This document shows, in pieces, positions 1 to 8,030 of a stretch of DNA of 64,000 nucleotides. The translations under genes and the position numbers were made by a program. The notes under the pieces are model-generated. The model worked only from the letters and a program-made list of their open reading frames with translations. It made no database searches and was not told where the DNA came from. Position 1 is the first letter of the stretch. The number at the start of each line of letters is the position of its first letter. Source of the DNA: Occultella gossypii (GTDB lineage Bacteria > Actinomycetota > Actinomycetes > Actinomycetales > Beutenbergiaceae); the NCBI RefSeq assembly GCF_019947135.1, contig NZ_JAGSHT010000010.1:434001-498000 (forward strand), read 5' to 3'.

Positions 1-1938
1 CGCGAGCACGGCACGGTCGTTGTCCCCCGTGCGTTCGTACTCCTCCCGGATGCGGGACACCATGAACACCTCGTAGTCCATCGAGAGCCCGTAGACGACG
101 CAGAACATCAGGATCGGGAAGGCCGGGTCGAGGGTGCCGATCGGCGTGAAGCCGATCACGTCCGCGAGGAAGCCGTTCTGGAACACCGCGGTCAGCACGC
201 CGAACATCACCCCGACGCTGAGCAGGTTCAGCACCGTGGCCTTGAGCGGGATCAGCAGGCTTCCGGTGAGGAGGAACAGCAGCACGAAGGTGACGAGCAG
301 GATGAGGCCGGCGATGAGCGGAAGCCGCTCCAGCAGAGCTTCCCGGAAGTCGACGAGCTGGGCCGGGTAGCCGCCCACCAGGACCTGTTCGAACGGGCTC
401 CCCAACGAGCGCACCTCGCCGACGATCCGATCCGCGTCGTCGTCGAGATCGGCGCGCACCGGAACCGCCTCGAGACGCTGCCGGTGCCCGGACTCGAGCC
501 GTTCGTCACCGTCCCCGACCCTGGTCCCATCGACGTAGACGCCGACCGCGGAGTTCACCTGGGCGACCCCGTCGATACGGGACATCTCGGCGGCATAGAC
601 CTCCACCTCTGCGTCCGCGGGTGCCCCGGCACCGGTCTGGACCACCTGGAGCGCATCGTTGGCCTCGGCACCGAAGTCGGCACGCAACTGCTCATAGGTG
701 GCGCGCACCGAGGATCCCTGAGCGAGCACTCGATCGTCGGGGACGCCGATCTGTACGCCGAGGGCGGGAGCGGCCAGGGCGAGCAGCGCGAGCAGGGCTA
801 CCCCGCCCCAGATCACCGGTCGGCGCATGACCCGCTGACCGAGCCGGTACCAGCGGCCCTGCTCGATCGGCATCTGCGCGGGGACCGTGACACCCCTGCG
901 CGTCATCCGTTCACCCAGGACCGCGAGCGCAGCGGGGAGGATGACGAGCGCCCCGACGGCGGCCGTGATCACGGTGAGCACGCCGGCGAAGGCGAAGGAG
1001 CGCAGGAACGGGAACGGCAGCGCGAGTAGGACCGCGACCGAGGCGGCCACCGTCAGTCCGCTGAAGACCACCGTGCGGCCGGCCGTGTTGAGCGTCTCCC
1101 GCAGGGCCAGGCGGACGGTCGCACCTCGGGCGAGCGCCTCACGGAACCGGGAGATCACGAACATGCTGTAGTCCACCCCGAGCCCGATGCCCATGACGAG
1201 CACGATGTTGGAGGCGAAGCTCGCGATCTCGACCACGGCGGTGAGCGCCCGCAGCCCGGCCAGCGTCGCGATCACCGAGAACAGGCCCACACCGAGTGTG
1301 AGCAGCGCCGAACTGACGCGTCGGTAGATGAGCACGAGCAGGACGAGCATGAGCGGGATGATGATGAGCTCCGCCCGCACGAAGTCCTGCGTGGCCTGGG
1401 CGCTGATCTGCGTCGAGGCCGCCTCCGAGCCCGCCACCTGCACGGTGATCGCCGCGTCCTGGCGGGTGTAGTCCGGGATGTACTCGGCGATGGCCGCACG
1501 AGCGTGGGTCGCATCACCGGTCACGTGGGCGAGCACCAGAGCCGAGGCGCCGTCGTCGCTGCGTAACGTGGCATCGCCACCCAGCGACCAGTACGACCAC
1601 ACATCGCCCACGGCGTCCTCGCGGGACAACTCGTCGGCGACGACCGTCGCGGACTCCACCACGGCCGCATCGTCGACGTCGCCGTCCACGGCCGTGATCA
1701 GGAGGATCAGGTTGGAGTTGCCGGTGGCGAACTCCTCCCGCAGCACCTCCTGCGCTGCGACTGACTCACTCCCGGCCGCCTCCCAGCGATTCAGCACGAA
1801 CGATGACAGTGCGCCGGCGGCGACCGCGACGAGTCCGGTGAGCACGACGAGCGCGCCGATCAGCACCGGCCAGCGGCGGCGATAGGTCACCTCGCCGAGG
1901 CGTTCGAGGACGGTGTCGGACGGCGGTGCCACGGTCAC
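1..1938 (-). CDS. MmpL/RND-superfamily membrane transporter (3' end outside window)
   Basis: Inner-membrane exporter of the MMPL family, which moves lipids or drugs using the proton gradient. Translation from a GTG at 1938 (GGAG five bases upstream) stays open to the window edge, giving at least 645 residues. A first transmembrane helix follows a short cytosolic tail (RRRWPVLIGALVVL), then a large external loop, then a helix bundle holding GLGVDYSMFVISR. The second half repeats the plan and ends in GLSMDYEVFMVSRIREE. The two DY-containing helices are the hallmark proton-relay segments of the family. Only the last part of the second MMPL domain is missing. It is divergent from a TetR gene with tandem operators at 2007-2048, so it is probably the main target of that repressor. 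The substrate cannot be told from the sequence. Confidence 0.9.
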   Translation of the reverse strand, partial: MTVAPPSDTVLERLGEVTYRRRWPVLIGALVVLTGLVAVAAGALSSFVLNRWEAAGSESVAAQEVLREEFATGNSNLILLITAVDGDVDDAAVVESATVVADELSREDAVGDVWSYWSLGGDATLRSDDGASALVLAHVTGDATHARAAIAEYIPDYTRQDAAITVQVAGSEAASTQISAQATQDFVRAELIIIPLMLVLLVLIYRRVSSALLTLGVGLFSVIATLAGLRALTAVVEIASFASNIVLVMGIGLGVDYSMFVISRFREALARGATVRLALRETLNTAGRTVVFSGLTVAASVAVLLALPFPFLRSFAFAGVLTVITAAVGALVILPAALAVLGERMTRRGVTVPAQMPIEQGRWYRLGQRVMRRPVIWGGVALLALLALAAPALGVQIGVPDDRVLAQGSSVRATYEQLRADFGAEANDALQVVQTGAGAPADAEVEVYAAEMSRIDGVAQVNSAVGVYVDGTRVGDGDERLESGHRQRLEAVPVRADLDDDADRIVGEVRSLGSPFEQVLVGGYPAQLVDFREALLERLPLIAGLILLVTFVLLFLLTGSLLIPLKATVLNLLSVGVMFGVLTAVFQNGFLADVIGFTPIGTLDPAFPILMFCVVYGLSMDYEVFMVSRIREEYERTGDNDRAVLA

Positions 1939-2002
1939 GGGGTCTCCAGTGGTCTCTGGGCGGCGCTCGGGCAGACGATGCCGGCGTCCAGCCCTGCTAA
2001 CG

Positions 2003-2032
2003 TTGTACGAGCAGATGCTCGTGTTCTAAAAT
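2003..2032 (+). promoter_or_regulatory. Predicted promoter of the TetR gene
   Basis: A TTGTAC box (2003-2008) and a TAAAAT box (2027-2032) are 18 bases apart, on the strand of the TetR gene. One TetR-type palindrome lies between the boxes and a second directly after the -10 box, an arrangement expected for autorepression. Confidence 0.55.
2007..2022. promoter_or_regulatory. TetR-type operator 1
   Basis: ACGAGCAGATGCTCGT: seven-base arms around a two-base centre. An identical copy lies at 2033-2048, 26 bp away centre to centre. It sits between the divergent mmpL and TetR genes, inside the predicted -35/-10 spacer. Confidence 0.7.
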
Positions 2033-2048
2033 ACGAGCAGATGCTCGT
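2033..2048. promoter_or_regulatory. TetR-type operator 2
   Basis: Exact second copy of the 16-bp palindrome ACGAGCAGATGCTCGT, just downstream of the predicted -10 box of the TetR gene. Including flanks, the shared unit is 19 bases, ending in GTT. Confidence 0.7.
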
Positions 2049-2077
2049 GTTGTCTAGGCTTCGGGAGGCGAGGATTC

Positions 2078-2752
2078 ATGGCGAGCCAGAACGCGGTCAC
2101 CGAAGGCACGCCTGCGCGGCCGCGCCGACAGGCCCGCGGTCAGCAGCGGATCGAGGAGATCCTGCACGCCGCCGCCGCCGTCTTCGGCGAGCAGGGCTAC
2201 GACGCGACCACCACCAATTCGATCGCCAAGCGGGCGGGGATCTCACCGGGCTCGCTGTACCAGTTCTTCAAGAACAAGGACGACATCGCCCGCGCCCTGG
2301 CCGAGCACTACGCCACCCAGCTCACCGCTCTACGCGCGGGAGTGTTCACGATCGAGAACCTCGACGGCGCCGGCCTCGAGGACACCGTCGATGCCGTGCT
2401 CGGGCCGCTCGTGGCCTTCAACCTGGCCCACCCGGGCTTCAAGGCGCTCTTCGCCAGGACGGACATGCCCGCCGGGCTCCGCGACGCCGTCACCCCCATC
2501 CAGGTGACGATCCATCACCGCGTGGCCGACCTCATCGCTCACTTCATGCCGGACCGCGCGCTGGACGACATCGCTCGCATCGCGACCGTCTCCATCCAGC
2601 TCGTGCGCGGTATGACACCGCTGATCACCGAGGCGGACGGACCGGAACGAGACGCTTTGACAGCGGAGCTCCGCACCGCCGTCATCAGTTACCTGAGCCA
2701 GCAGGTGGCCCGAGTCCCGCAGCACACCCGTCCTCGAGCAGCGCGAGCCTAG
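2078..2752 (+). CDS. TetR/AcrR-family transcriptional repressor
   Basis: A 224-residue DNA-binding repressor. The N-terminal TetR helix-turn-helix is clear at about residues 25-70 (TTTNSIAKRAGISPGSLYQF then KNKDDI). The rest is an all-helical ligand-binding and dimerisation domain ending in an arginine-rich tail. GGGAGG at 2062-2067 places the start at 2078. The gene is divergent from the mmpL transporter and follows two identical palindromes, so it likely represses both itself and the exporter until a ligand binds. The ligand is unknown. Its TAG stop shares the tetranucleotide CTAG (2749-2752) with the stop of the convergent MarR gene. Confidence 0.9.
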   Translation: MASQNAVTEGTPARPRRQARGQQRIEEILHAAAAVFGEQGYDATTTNSIAKRAGISPGSLYQFFKNKDDIARALAEHYATQLTALRAGVFTIENLDGAGLEDTVDAVLGPLVAFNLAHPGFKALFARTDMPAGLRDAVTPIQVTIHHRVADLIAHFMPDRALDDIARIATVSIQLVRGMTPLITEADGPERDALTAELRTAVISYLSQQVARVPQHTRPRAARA

Positions 2753-3303
2753 GCCTGCGCCGGCCCGCCGGCCTCGCCGCTGACCGGAGCCCTGCTCGGG
2801 GAGCGCCGGGCCGCCGCGGACCGGGGCGGCTCGGCCCGCATGTGGTCCCGGACGCGGGCCATCATCTCTGCGAGCCGCCGCACGTCGTCGTCGGAGAGCT
2901 GATCGAGCAGGCTCCGGCGGACGACGTCGATATGGCCGGGCAGCACCCGGGAGATCACGGCGACCCCCTCGTCCGTGATCGTGACCACGACGGCCCGTTC
3001 GTCCTGCTCGCTCGGCGCCCGCGTGACCAGGCCGGCCTTCTCGAGCAGGCCGGCCTGGTAGGTCAAGCCGCTACGGCTGTGGACCAGCCCGTCCGCCAGT
3101 TCGGTCATCGTGGCCCGGCCGTCGCCCGACGCGAGCCGCATCAGGATCTGGAACTGCACGCCGCTGAGATCGCCCTCGCCGCGCAGGTGCCGCTCCACGC
3201 GGTGCTGGAGCAGGCTCGCCGCTTCCGTCAGCGCGAAGTACGCCTGTAGCCGCTCGGGTTCGAGCGGCTCGGCTCCGCTGAGGTCGATCAGTGGCCCTGT
3301 CAT
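2749..3303 (-). CDS. MarR-family transcriptional regulator
   Basis: A 184-residue winged-helix regulator. The central region (SGVQFQILMRLASGDG, then MTELADGLVHSRSGLTYQAG, then a wing around DERAVVVTITDEG) is typical of MarR dimers. The ATG at 3303 starts MTGPLIDLSG; an in-frame extension further upstream would run through the shared promoter and is unlikely. A TACGAT box at 3312-3317 ends eight bases before the start and there is no Shine-Dalgarno, suggesting a leaderless message. The gene is divergent from the oxidoreductase at 3438, and repeated TTCGAAGCA motifs lie between them, so it probably controls both in response to a phenolic or electrophilic ligand (family inference). Confidence 0.88.
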   Translation of the reverse strand: MTGPLIDLSGAEPLEPERLQAYFALTEAASLLQHRVERHLRGEGDLSGVQFQILMRLASGDGRATMTELADGLVHSRSGLTYQAGLLEKAGLVTRAPSEQDERAVVVTITDEGVAVISRVLPGHIDVVRRSLLDQLSDDDVRRLAEMMARVRDHMRAEPPRSAAARRSPSRAPVSGEAGGPAQA

Positions 3304-3331
3304 GAGTGCCCATCGTACGGATGCGCTGCGG

Positions 3332-3341
3332 ATTCGAAGCA
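3332..3341. promoter_or_regulatory. MarR-type operator half-element A
   Basis: ATTCGAAGCA, identical to the copy at 3413-3422 and to one arm of the 18-bp palindrome at 3368-3385. It overlaps the likely -35 region of the minus-strand marR promoter. Confidence 0.5.
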
Positions 3342-3367
3342 CCGACCACCGTGACGCGGGGGGGTTG

Positions 3368-3385
3368 TGCTTCGAACTCGAAGCA
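3368..3385. promoter_or_regulatory. MarR-type palindromic operator
   Basis: TGCTTCGAACTCGAAGCA: eight-base inverted arms around AC, central in the 134-bp divergent region between marR (start 3303) and the oxidoreductase (start 3438). MarR dimers usually bind 16-20 bp palindromes of this kind. Confidence 0.65.
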
Positions 3386-3412
3386 TATACGGTTGCCACG
3401 ACATTGCTACCA

Positions 3413-3422
3413 ATTCGAAGCA
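3413..3422. promoter_or_regulatory. MarR-type operator half-element B
   Basis: Second ATTCGAAGCA copy, immediately before the ribosome-binding site (GGAGG, 3426-3430) of the oxidoreductase gene. Confidence 0.5.
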
Positions 3423-3437
3423 TCTGGAGGAAACATC

Positions 3438-4370
3438 ATGAAGGCAGTCCGATTCCACTCCCACGGCGACAGCAGCGTGCTGCGCTACGAGGACGCCGCG
3501 ACGCCCACCGCGGCACCGGGGCAGGTGGTCATCCGCGTGGCCGGGACATCGTTCAACTTCCTGGACGTCGCGATCCGGCTCGGTGCGATGGCGGACGTCA
3601 TGCCCGTCACGTTGCCGCACATCCCAGGCATCGACGTCGCCGGCGTGGTGACCGAGGTTGGCGACGGCGTGTCCGGCTGGAGCGCCGGCGACGCGGTCAT
3701 CGCGTTCCTGCCGGCCACGGACGACGGCGCGGCTGCGGAGTACGTCGCCGTGCCGGCGGCCATCCTCGCCCGAGCTCCCCACTCGGTCGCGCTCGCCGAC
3801 TCCGCGACGCTGCCGGTCGGCGGGCTGACGGCGCGGCAGGCACTGTTCGACCACGCCGGCCTGACGTCCGGGCAGCGCATCCTGGTCAACGGGGCCGGTG
3901 GCGGGGTGGGTGGCTACGCCGTCCAGCTCGCCGCAGCGACCGGCGCCAAGGTGACTGCGACCGCGAGCCCACGGAGCGCCGAACGCGTCCGAGCCCAGGG
4001 CGCGGAACGCGTCGTCGACTACACCGAGACGTCGGTCGAAGACGCCCTGGCCGGCGACCGGTTCGACGTGGTGCTGCACCTGGTGCGCACCAGCCCCGAG
4101 GAGGCCGCACGCCTCATCGACCTGGTCGCGGACGGCGGCACGTTCGTCAGCACGACGACGCCCGGACCGGCCGATCCCGGCCGCGGCATCCACGTCCAGC
4201 AGGTCTTCGTCCGCAGCGACGCCGACCAGCTGACCGAACTCGTCGCACGCGTCGACGCCGGAGAGCTCACCGTCGACGTCGCCGAACGCCATGCCCTCAG
4301 CGAGTTGGCCGCCGTGCAGGACCGCGCCGTGGCCGGCCAGCTGCTGGGCAAGACCATCCTCACCCCCTGA
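3438..4370 (+). CDS. NADP-dependent quinone-oxidoreductase-like alcohol dehydrogenase (MDR family)
   Basis: A 310-residue zinc-independent medium-chain dehydrogenase/reductase. The N-terminal GroES-like domain (MKAVRFHSHGDSSVLRYED, PHIPGIDVAGVVTEVGDGV) is followed by a Rossmann fold with the nucleotide loop GAGGGVGGYAVQLA near residue 155. The zinc-binding Cys/His residues of classical alcohol dehydrogenases are absent, which points to a quinone- or enone-reducing enzyme. GGAGG seven bases upstream fixes the ATG at 3438. It is divergent from a MarR regulator and shares its operator region, so it is probably induced by electrophiles or quinones. The exact substrate is unknown. Confidence 0.88.
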   Translation: MKAVRFHSHGDSSVLRYEDAATPTAAPGQVVIRVAGTSFNFLDVAIRLGAMADVMPVTLPHIPGIDVAGVVTEVGDGVSGWSAGDAVIAFLPATDDGAAAEYVAVPAAILARAPHSVALADSATLPVGGLTARQALFDHAGLTSGQRILVNGAGGGVGGYAVQLAAATGAKVTATASPRSAERVRAQGAERVVDYTETSVEDALAGDRFDVVLHLVRTSPEEAARLIDLVADGGTFVSTTTPGPADPGRGIHVQQVFVRSDADQLTELVARVDAGELTVDVAERHALSELAAVQDRAVAGQLLGKTILTP

Positions 4371-4388
4371 GCGACGCGAGCGCCGCCA

Positions 4389-5321
4389 CTACTCGGAGTC
4401 GCGCACCGACTCCACCAGCCGGGCCCCGTGCGCCGGGCCGCTCACCACGAGCACCTCGTCCGCCACGTCGGCGCGCTCGACCGCGGCGGCGATGGCGAGC
4501 GCGGCCGCGTGGTCCGGCGCCAGCGCGGCCACGGTGGGGCCCGATCCGGAGACGAGTGCGCGCAGGGCGCTCGTGTCGTCGAATGCCTTGAACACGTCGC
4601 GCAGCCGCGGCTGCAGCTCGATCGCGGCGATCTGCAGGTCGTTGCGCAGGTGCCCGGCGAGCCGCCGCGGATCCCCCGCCACCAGGGCCTGCATCAGAGC
4701 GTCGGAGATCCGGGGCGCGAGCCGGGCGCCCGAGTTCAGCTGGTCCCAGGCACGGAACACCTCGGGGGTGGTCAGCCCGTCCTCGATGATCGCGAGCACC
4801 CAGTGGAACCGGCCGCGAGCCAGGGCCGGGGTGAGCGCGTCACCACGTCCGAGCCCGACGGCGGTCTGCCCGGTGAGCGCGAACGGTACGTCGGCGCCGA
4901 GCTCGGCGGCGAGGTGACCGAGCTCCTCCCGGGCGAGCCCGGTGCCCCAGAGCAGGTCGCACGCGAGCAGCGCCGCGGCGGCGTCTGCGGACCCGCCGCC
5001 CATGCCACCGGCCGTGGGTACCCCCTTCGTGATCTGCAGGTGCACGCCGGCGTCGATGCCGGTGGCCTCGGCGAGCAGGGTGGCCGCGCGGTGTGCGAGG
5101 TTGCGGGAGTCGGTGGGGACCCGGTCCGCGTGCCGCCCGGTCACGCTGACCCGGATGACCTCGTCCGGGACCGCGAGCACCTCCTCGTACAGCGTGACCG
5201 CCTGGAACACGGTGGCCAGCGGGTGATAGCCGTCCTCCCCCTTCGGGCCGACGGCGAGGGACAGGTTGATCTTGCCGGGGGCGCGCACGTGCACGGCGCC
5301 AGCCGGGCGCGGTTCAGTCAT
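4389..5321 (-). CDS. ispE: 4-(cytidine 5'-diphospho)-2-C-methyl-D-erythritol kinase
   Basis: Cytosolic GHMP-family kinase of the MEP isoprenoid pathway. It phosphorylates the 2-hydroxyl of CDP-methylerythritol with ATP. The 310-residue length is normal. The substrate motif [12 protein letters not shown] is at residues 14-25 and the glycine-rich ATP loop [16 protein letters not shown] at 102-117. It overlaps the end of ksgA by 8 bp and is read from the same strand, so the two are translationally coupled; the ksgA-ispE order is conserved in actinobacteria. It ends 18 bp from the convergent oxidoreductase gene. Confidence 0.96.
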   Translation of the reverse strand: MTEPRPAGAVHVRAPGKINLSLAVGPKGEDGYHPLATVFQAVTLYEEVLAVPDEVIRVSVTGRHADRVPTDSRNLAHRAATLLAEATGIDAGVHLQITKGVPTAGGMGGGSADAAAALLACDLLWGTGLAREELGHLAAELGADVPFALTGQTAVGLGRGDALTPALARGRFHWVLAIIEDGLTTPEVFRAWDQLNSGARLAPRISDALMQALVAGDPRRLAGHLRNDLQIAAIELQPRLRDVFKAFDDTSALRALVSGSGPTVAALAPDHAAALAIAAAVERADVADEVLVVSGPAHGARLVESVRDSE

Positions 5322-6207
5322 CGCCTCGGTCCTGGGCCTGCGGCCGGTGCGCGGCGATCGCGGCGAACTGTGTGATGTCCAGCCGCTCGCCGCGGAGCTC
5401 GGGGTCCACCCCGGCGGCCCGGATCGCTTCCTCGGCGGCTGCGGCCGAGCCCGCCCAGGACGCCAGAGCCGAGCGCAGCATCTTGCGGCGCTGGGAGAAG
5501 GCGGCGTCGATGCAGGCGAACACGGCTGCCCGGTCCACGGTCGCCTCCGGCGGGTCCCGGCGGACCAGACGCACCAGCGCGGAGTCCACGTTCGGCACCG
5601 GCCAGAAGATGCTCCGCCCGATGGACCCGGCCCGGGTGGCCTCGGCGTACCAGGCCGCCTTCGCCGACGGAACCCCGTAGGTCCGCGACCCGGGCCCGGC
5701 GGCCAGCCGGTCGGCCACCTCGGACTGGACCATCACCAGCACCTCGCGCAGTGTGGGCTGGTGCTCGAGGAACGTGAGCAGCACCGGGACGGCCACGTTG
5801 TAGGGCAGGTTGGCCACCATCGCGGTGGGCGCCGTGGGCAGCTCGCGCACGGTCATGGCGTCGGCGCCGATCACCGTGAGCCGGTCCGCGGCGTCCGGCG
5901 CGTGCTCGGCGATGGTCCGGGGCAGCCGAGCCGCCAGCACCGGGTCGATCTCGACGGCGGTCACCCGCGCACCGGTCTCCAGCAGGCCGAGCGTGAGGGA
6001 CCCGAGCCCGGGCCCGACCTCGACGATCGTGTCCGTGGCGCTCACGTCCGCGACGCGGACGATCCGCCGGACCGTGCCGCCGTCGATGACGAAGTTCTGC
6101 CCGAGGGTCTTGGTGGGCCGCAGCCCGAGCTCGCCGGCGAGGGCGCGAACGTCCGAGGCCGTCAGCAGCCGCACACCGGAGTCGGCAGGGGCCGCTGGGT
6201 CAGTCAC
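5314..6207 (-). CDS. ksgA: 16S rRNA (adenine1518/1519-N6)-dimethyltransferase
   Basis: RsmA/KsgA, a 297-residue SAM-dependent enzyme that dimethylates two adjacent adenines in the 3' hairpin of 16S rRNA late in 30S assembly. Visible motifs are the N-terminal [10 protein letters not shown], the SAM loop [14 protein letters not shown] and the catalytic NLPYNVAVP (IV motif). The C-terminal helical domain carries [11 protein letters not shown]. The GTG at 6207 starts seven bases after TAGGCT (6215-6220), so its own message may be leaderless. It lies downstream of rpfB but a hairpin at 6246-6275 separates them. ispE follows with an 8-bp overlap. Confidence 0.97.
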   Translation of the reverse strand: MTDPAAPADSGVRLLTASDVRALAGELGLRPTKTLGQNFVIDGGTVRRIVRVADVSATDTIVEVGPGLGSLTLGLLETGARVTAVEIDPVLAARLPRTIAEHAPDAADRLTVIGADAMTVRELPTAPTAMVANLPYNVAVPVLLTFLEHQPTLREVLVMVQSEVADRLAAGPGSRTYGVPSAKAAWYAEATRAGSIGRSIFWPVPNVDSALVRLVRRDPPEATVDRAAVFACIDAAFSQRRKMLRSALASWAGSAAAAEEAIRAAGVDPELRGERLDITQFAAIAAHRPQAQDRGDD

Positions 6208-6245
6208 GACTGAGAGCCTAGGGGAAAGTCCGCAGAACGCGACGC

Positions 6246-6275
6246 GGGCCGCCCCTGCTTGTGCAGGGACGGCCC
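6246..6275 (-). terminator. Stem-loop terminator after rpfB
   Basis: GGGCCG and CGGCCC outer arms plus CCCTGC and GCAGGG inner arms, with one C/A mismatch, close a TTGT loop. It starts 22 bp after the rpfB stop. No U-run follows, which is usual in high-GC actinobacteria. Confidence 0.6.
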
Positions 6276-6297
6276 GGGACGGGTCGGTGGATGTGGG

Positions 6298-7767
6298 TCA
6301 GCGCAGGCCGAGCACGCTCGAGCAGTGCGGCCACTGGCCCCAACCGGAGCGCGCTTGGAGGGCTTGCGCGCGCTGGGTCTGCTCGGCCGGGGAGGCCTGG
6401 GACGGCAGGCCGGAGCCGCCGACCGACTGCCAGGTGCCCACCGAGAACTGGTAGAGGCCGTGGTAGAGCCCGTTCGAGCTCACGATTGTCGGGTTGCCAC
6501 CGGACTCACACTGGGCCAGAGCGGCCCAGACGTCGCCACCCACGGTGCTCGCCGGCGGGTCGGGCTCGGTGGAGCCGGAGGAACCGCCGGAGGAGCCACC
6601 CGAGGACGGGGCGGGCGCCGGTGGTGCGACCGGTCGCTCGGCTGTGCCCACCTCGGTGATCTCGGCGACCGCGTCGGTGACCTCGGTGCGCAGGAGCTTC
6701 GTGGAGACCACCACGCCGTCGACGATCTGGTTGGTGAAGGTCGACGTGGTGACGCCGTCCGCACCCTCCTGGACCACGCGGGACTGGCCGACGTAGAGGT
6801 CATCGGTCTCGCGCTCGACGCTCTCGAAGGCGATCGGCGCGGTGGTGACGGAGGGCTCGTAGGACCGACGCGTGATCGTGACCACCGGGGTCCCGTCCTC
6901 GCGAGCGGTCACGGCGACCGTGTCCTGCAGGGAGAGGGTGAGCCCGGCCTGCACGAGCGCCTCGTCCAGGGTGGCCTCACCCTCGATCTCGACCGTCGTG
7001 CTGGCGCCGTCGACCTCGAACACCACGGGGCCGTCGGTGACGAGCGGGAGCTCGAGCTCGGCGCGGCCGTCAACGGAGCGCGACGCGGTGATCTGGATGT
7101 CGCGGCCGGCGCCGGCGACGTCGGCGACGGCCTGCCCGGCCGTGGTCGCGGTGGTCCACAGGTCGGTGGTCTCGCCGTTGACCTCGAACGTGACCTCCTG
7201 GGCGGTACGGACCACGACGTCGGAACCGTCGACGAGCGCCTCGTCGAGCGACGGCACGATCAGGTCGTGCTCACCGGTGGTGATGCCCTCCTGCTCGAGC
7301 ACGCCCGCGATGTCACCCGAGTAGGTGGTCACCGTGCGGATCTCACCGTTGACGTCGACGTCGATGGTCTTGTGGGCCGAGGCGAACACGGCGCCACCGG
7401 TCCCCACGACGAGCGCGAAGGCGGCGGCGATCCCGATGATCGCCCGGCGGGACCGGCGACGGGGCTTGGCCCCGGCAGCCGCAGCATCGTGCTCGGAGCC
7501 GGACCCGGCGTCATCGGTGTCGAACTCGGCGGTCGTGCCGGCGTCCGGGGTCGCAGAGGCGGCGTAGCCGGCGACCACGTCGTCGAACGAGCCGGCCGGC
7601 GCCTCGGCGCCGGTCTCGTCTGCCGCGTCCGCGGCCGCATCGGCCGACGACGCCTCGCCGACGGACGCTGCGCCGTCGGGCTCGACGGCGGAGGTCGCCT
7701 CGATCTCGGCCGTCTCGTCGGTCGGCTCTGGGGTGGGCTCGGGTTGCTTCTTGGAGAACAGGCTCAC
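6298..7767 (-). CDS. rpfB: Resuscitation-promoting factor, RpfB type (peptidoglycan lytic enzyme)
   Basis: A 489-residue secreted or membrane-anchored wall hydrolase that cleaves peptidoglycan and promotes exit from dormancy (family knowledge). Order: a long acidic, Ala-rich cytosolic N-terminus (1-100), basic RRRSRRAI and a membrane anchor (about 108-128), three DUF348-like repeats (IDVDVNGEIRTVTTYSGDI and two more), a G5 domain (residues about 315-395), a Ser/Gly/Pro linker, and the C-terminal Rpf lysozyme-like domain starting WAALAQCESGGNPTI. The likely catalytic Glu is in QCESG. AGGA precedes the GTG at 7767. It lies between tatD/lytic-transglycosylase and ksgA-ispE, as rpfB does in mycobacteria. 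The N-terminal acidic tail is longer than in M. tuberculosis RpfB. Confidence 0.95.
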   Translation of the reverse strand: MSLFSKKQPEPTPEPTDETAEIEATSAVEPDGAASVGEASSADAAADAADETGAEAPAGSFDDVVAGYAASATPDAGTTAEFDTDDAGSGSEHDAAAAGAKPRRRSRRAIIGIAAAFALVVGTGGAVFASAHKTIDVDVNGEIRTVTTYSGDIAGVLEQEGITTGEHDLIVPSLDEALVDGSDVVVRTAQEVTFEVNGETTDLWTTATTAGQAVADVAGAGRDIQITASRSVDGRAELELPLVTDGPVVFEVDGASTTVEIEGEATLDEALVQAGLTLSLQDTVAVTAREDGTPVVTITRRSYEPSVTTAPIAFESVERETDDLYVGQSRVVQEGADGVTTSTFTNQIVDGVVVSTKLLRTEVTDAVAEITEVGTAERPVAPPAPAPSSGGSSGGSSGSTEPDPPASTVGGDVWAALAQCESGGNPTIVSSNGLYHGLYQFSVGTWQSVGGSGLPSQASPAEQTQRAQALQARSGWGQWPHCSSVLGLR

Positions 7768-7928
7768 AGACGTCCTAGGTCAGGCGGGTCCGATCGGGGG
7801 GAGGGAGGATCCGCACACGGTGCGTTCGCCCGGGCCTCGTGGTCGCCTCCTCGGAGCGAGGGAGGACGCTCCAGCGGTGGTGACCGACCCGTGGTCACGC
7901 ATGGTTCGACCCGTAGGGCCGGGTTGAC

Positions 7929-7945
7929 TGTAACTCAATCGTTAT
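7929..7945 (-). promoter_or_regulatory. MtrA-box-like direct repeat upstream of rpfB
   Basis: On the minus strand ATAACG-N5-GTTACA, 162 bases before the rpfB start. The same hexamer pair with the same five-base spacing occurs before the neighbouring transglycosylase gene (9125-9141). Assignment to MtrA is inference from the known GTMACG-type recognition of the actinobacterial MtrA regulator, which controls rpf genes. The 263-bp gap 7768-8030 otherwise holds a GC-rich leader with a hairpin (GGAGCG / CGCTCC) and no gene. Confidence 0.45.
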
Positions 7946-8030
7946 GCAACGCGCCAGAAGGGCTACTTGTGAGGCGACACACGTCGTGATACGGAGTCGG
8001 TCGGGGGTCGCCGGCCGGCCCCGATCCGGG

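Noticed and set aside
3110-4591. Long plus-strand frame spanning the marR/oxidoreductase region
   Set aside because: It crosses an intergenic region with operators and encodes an Arg-rich, motif-free sequence in the wrong frame of two clear genes.
7768-8030. c-di-AMP (ydaO/yuaA) riboswitch in the rpfB leader
   Set aside because: It would fit the gene, but I could not recognise the conserved core on the minus strand. It is left as a covariance-search question, not a feature.
7960-8030. Terminator after the transglycosylase gene
   Set aside because: The sequence is GC-rich with short complementary pieces, but no single convincing stem could be drawn.
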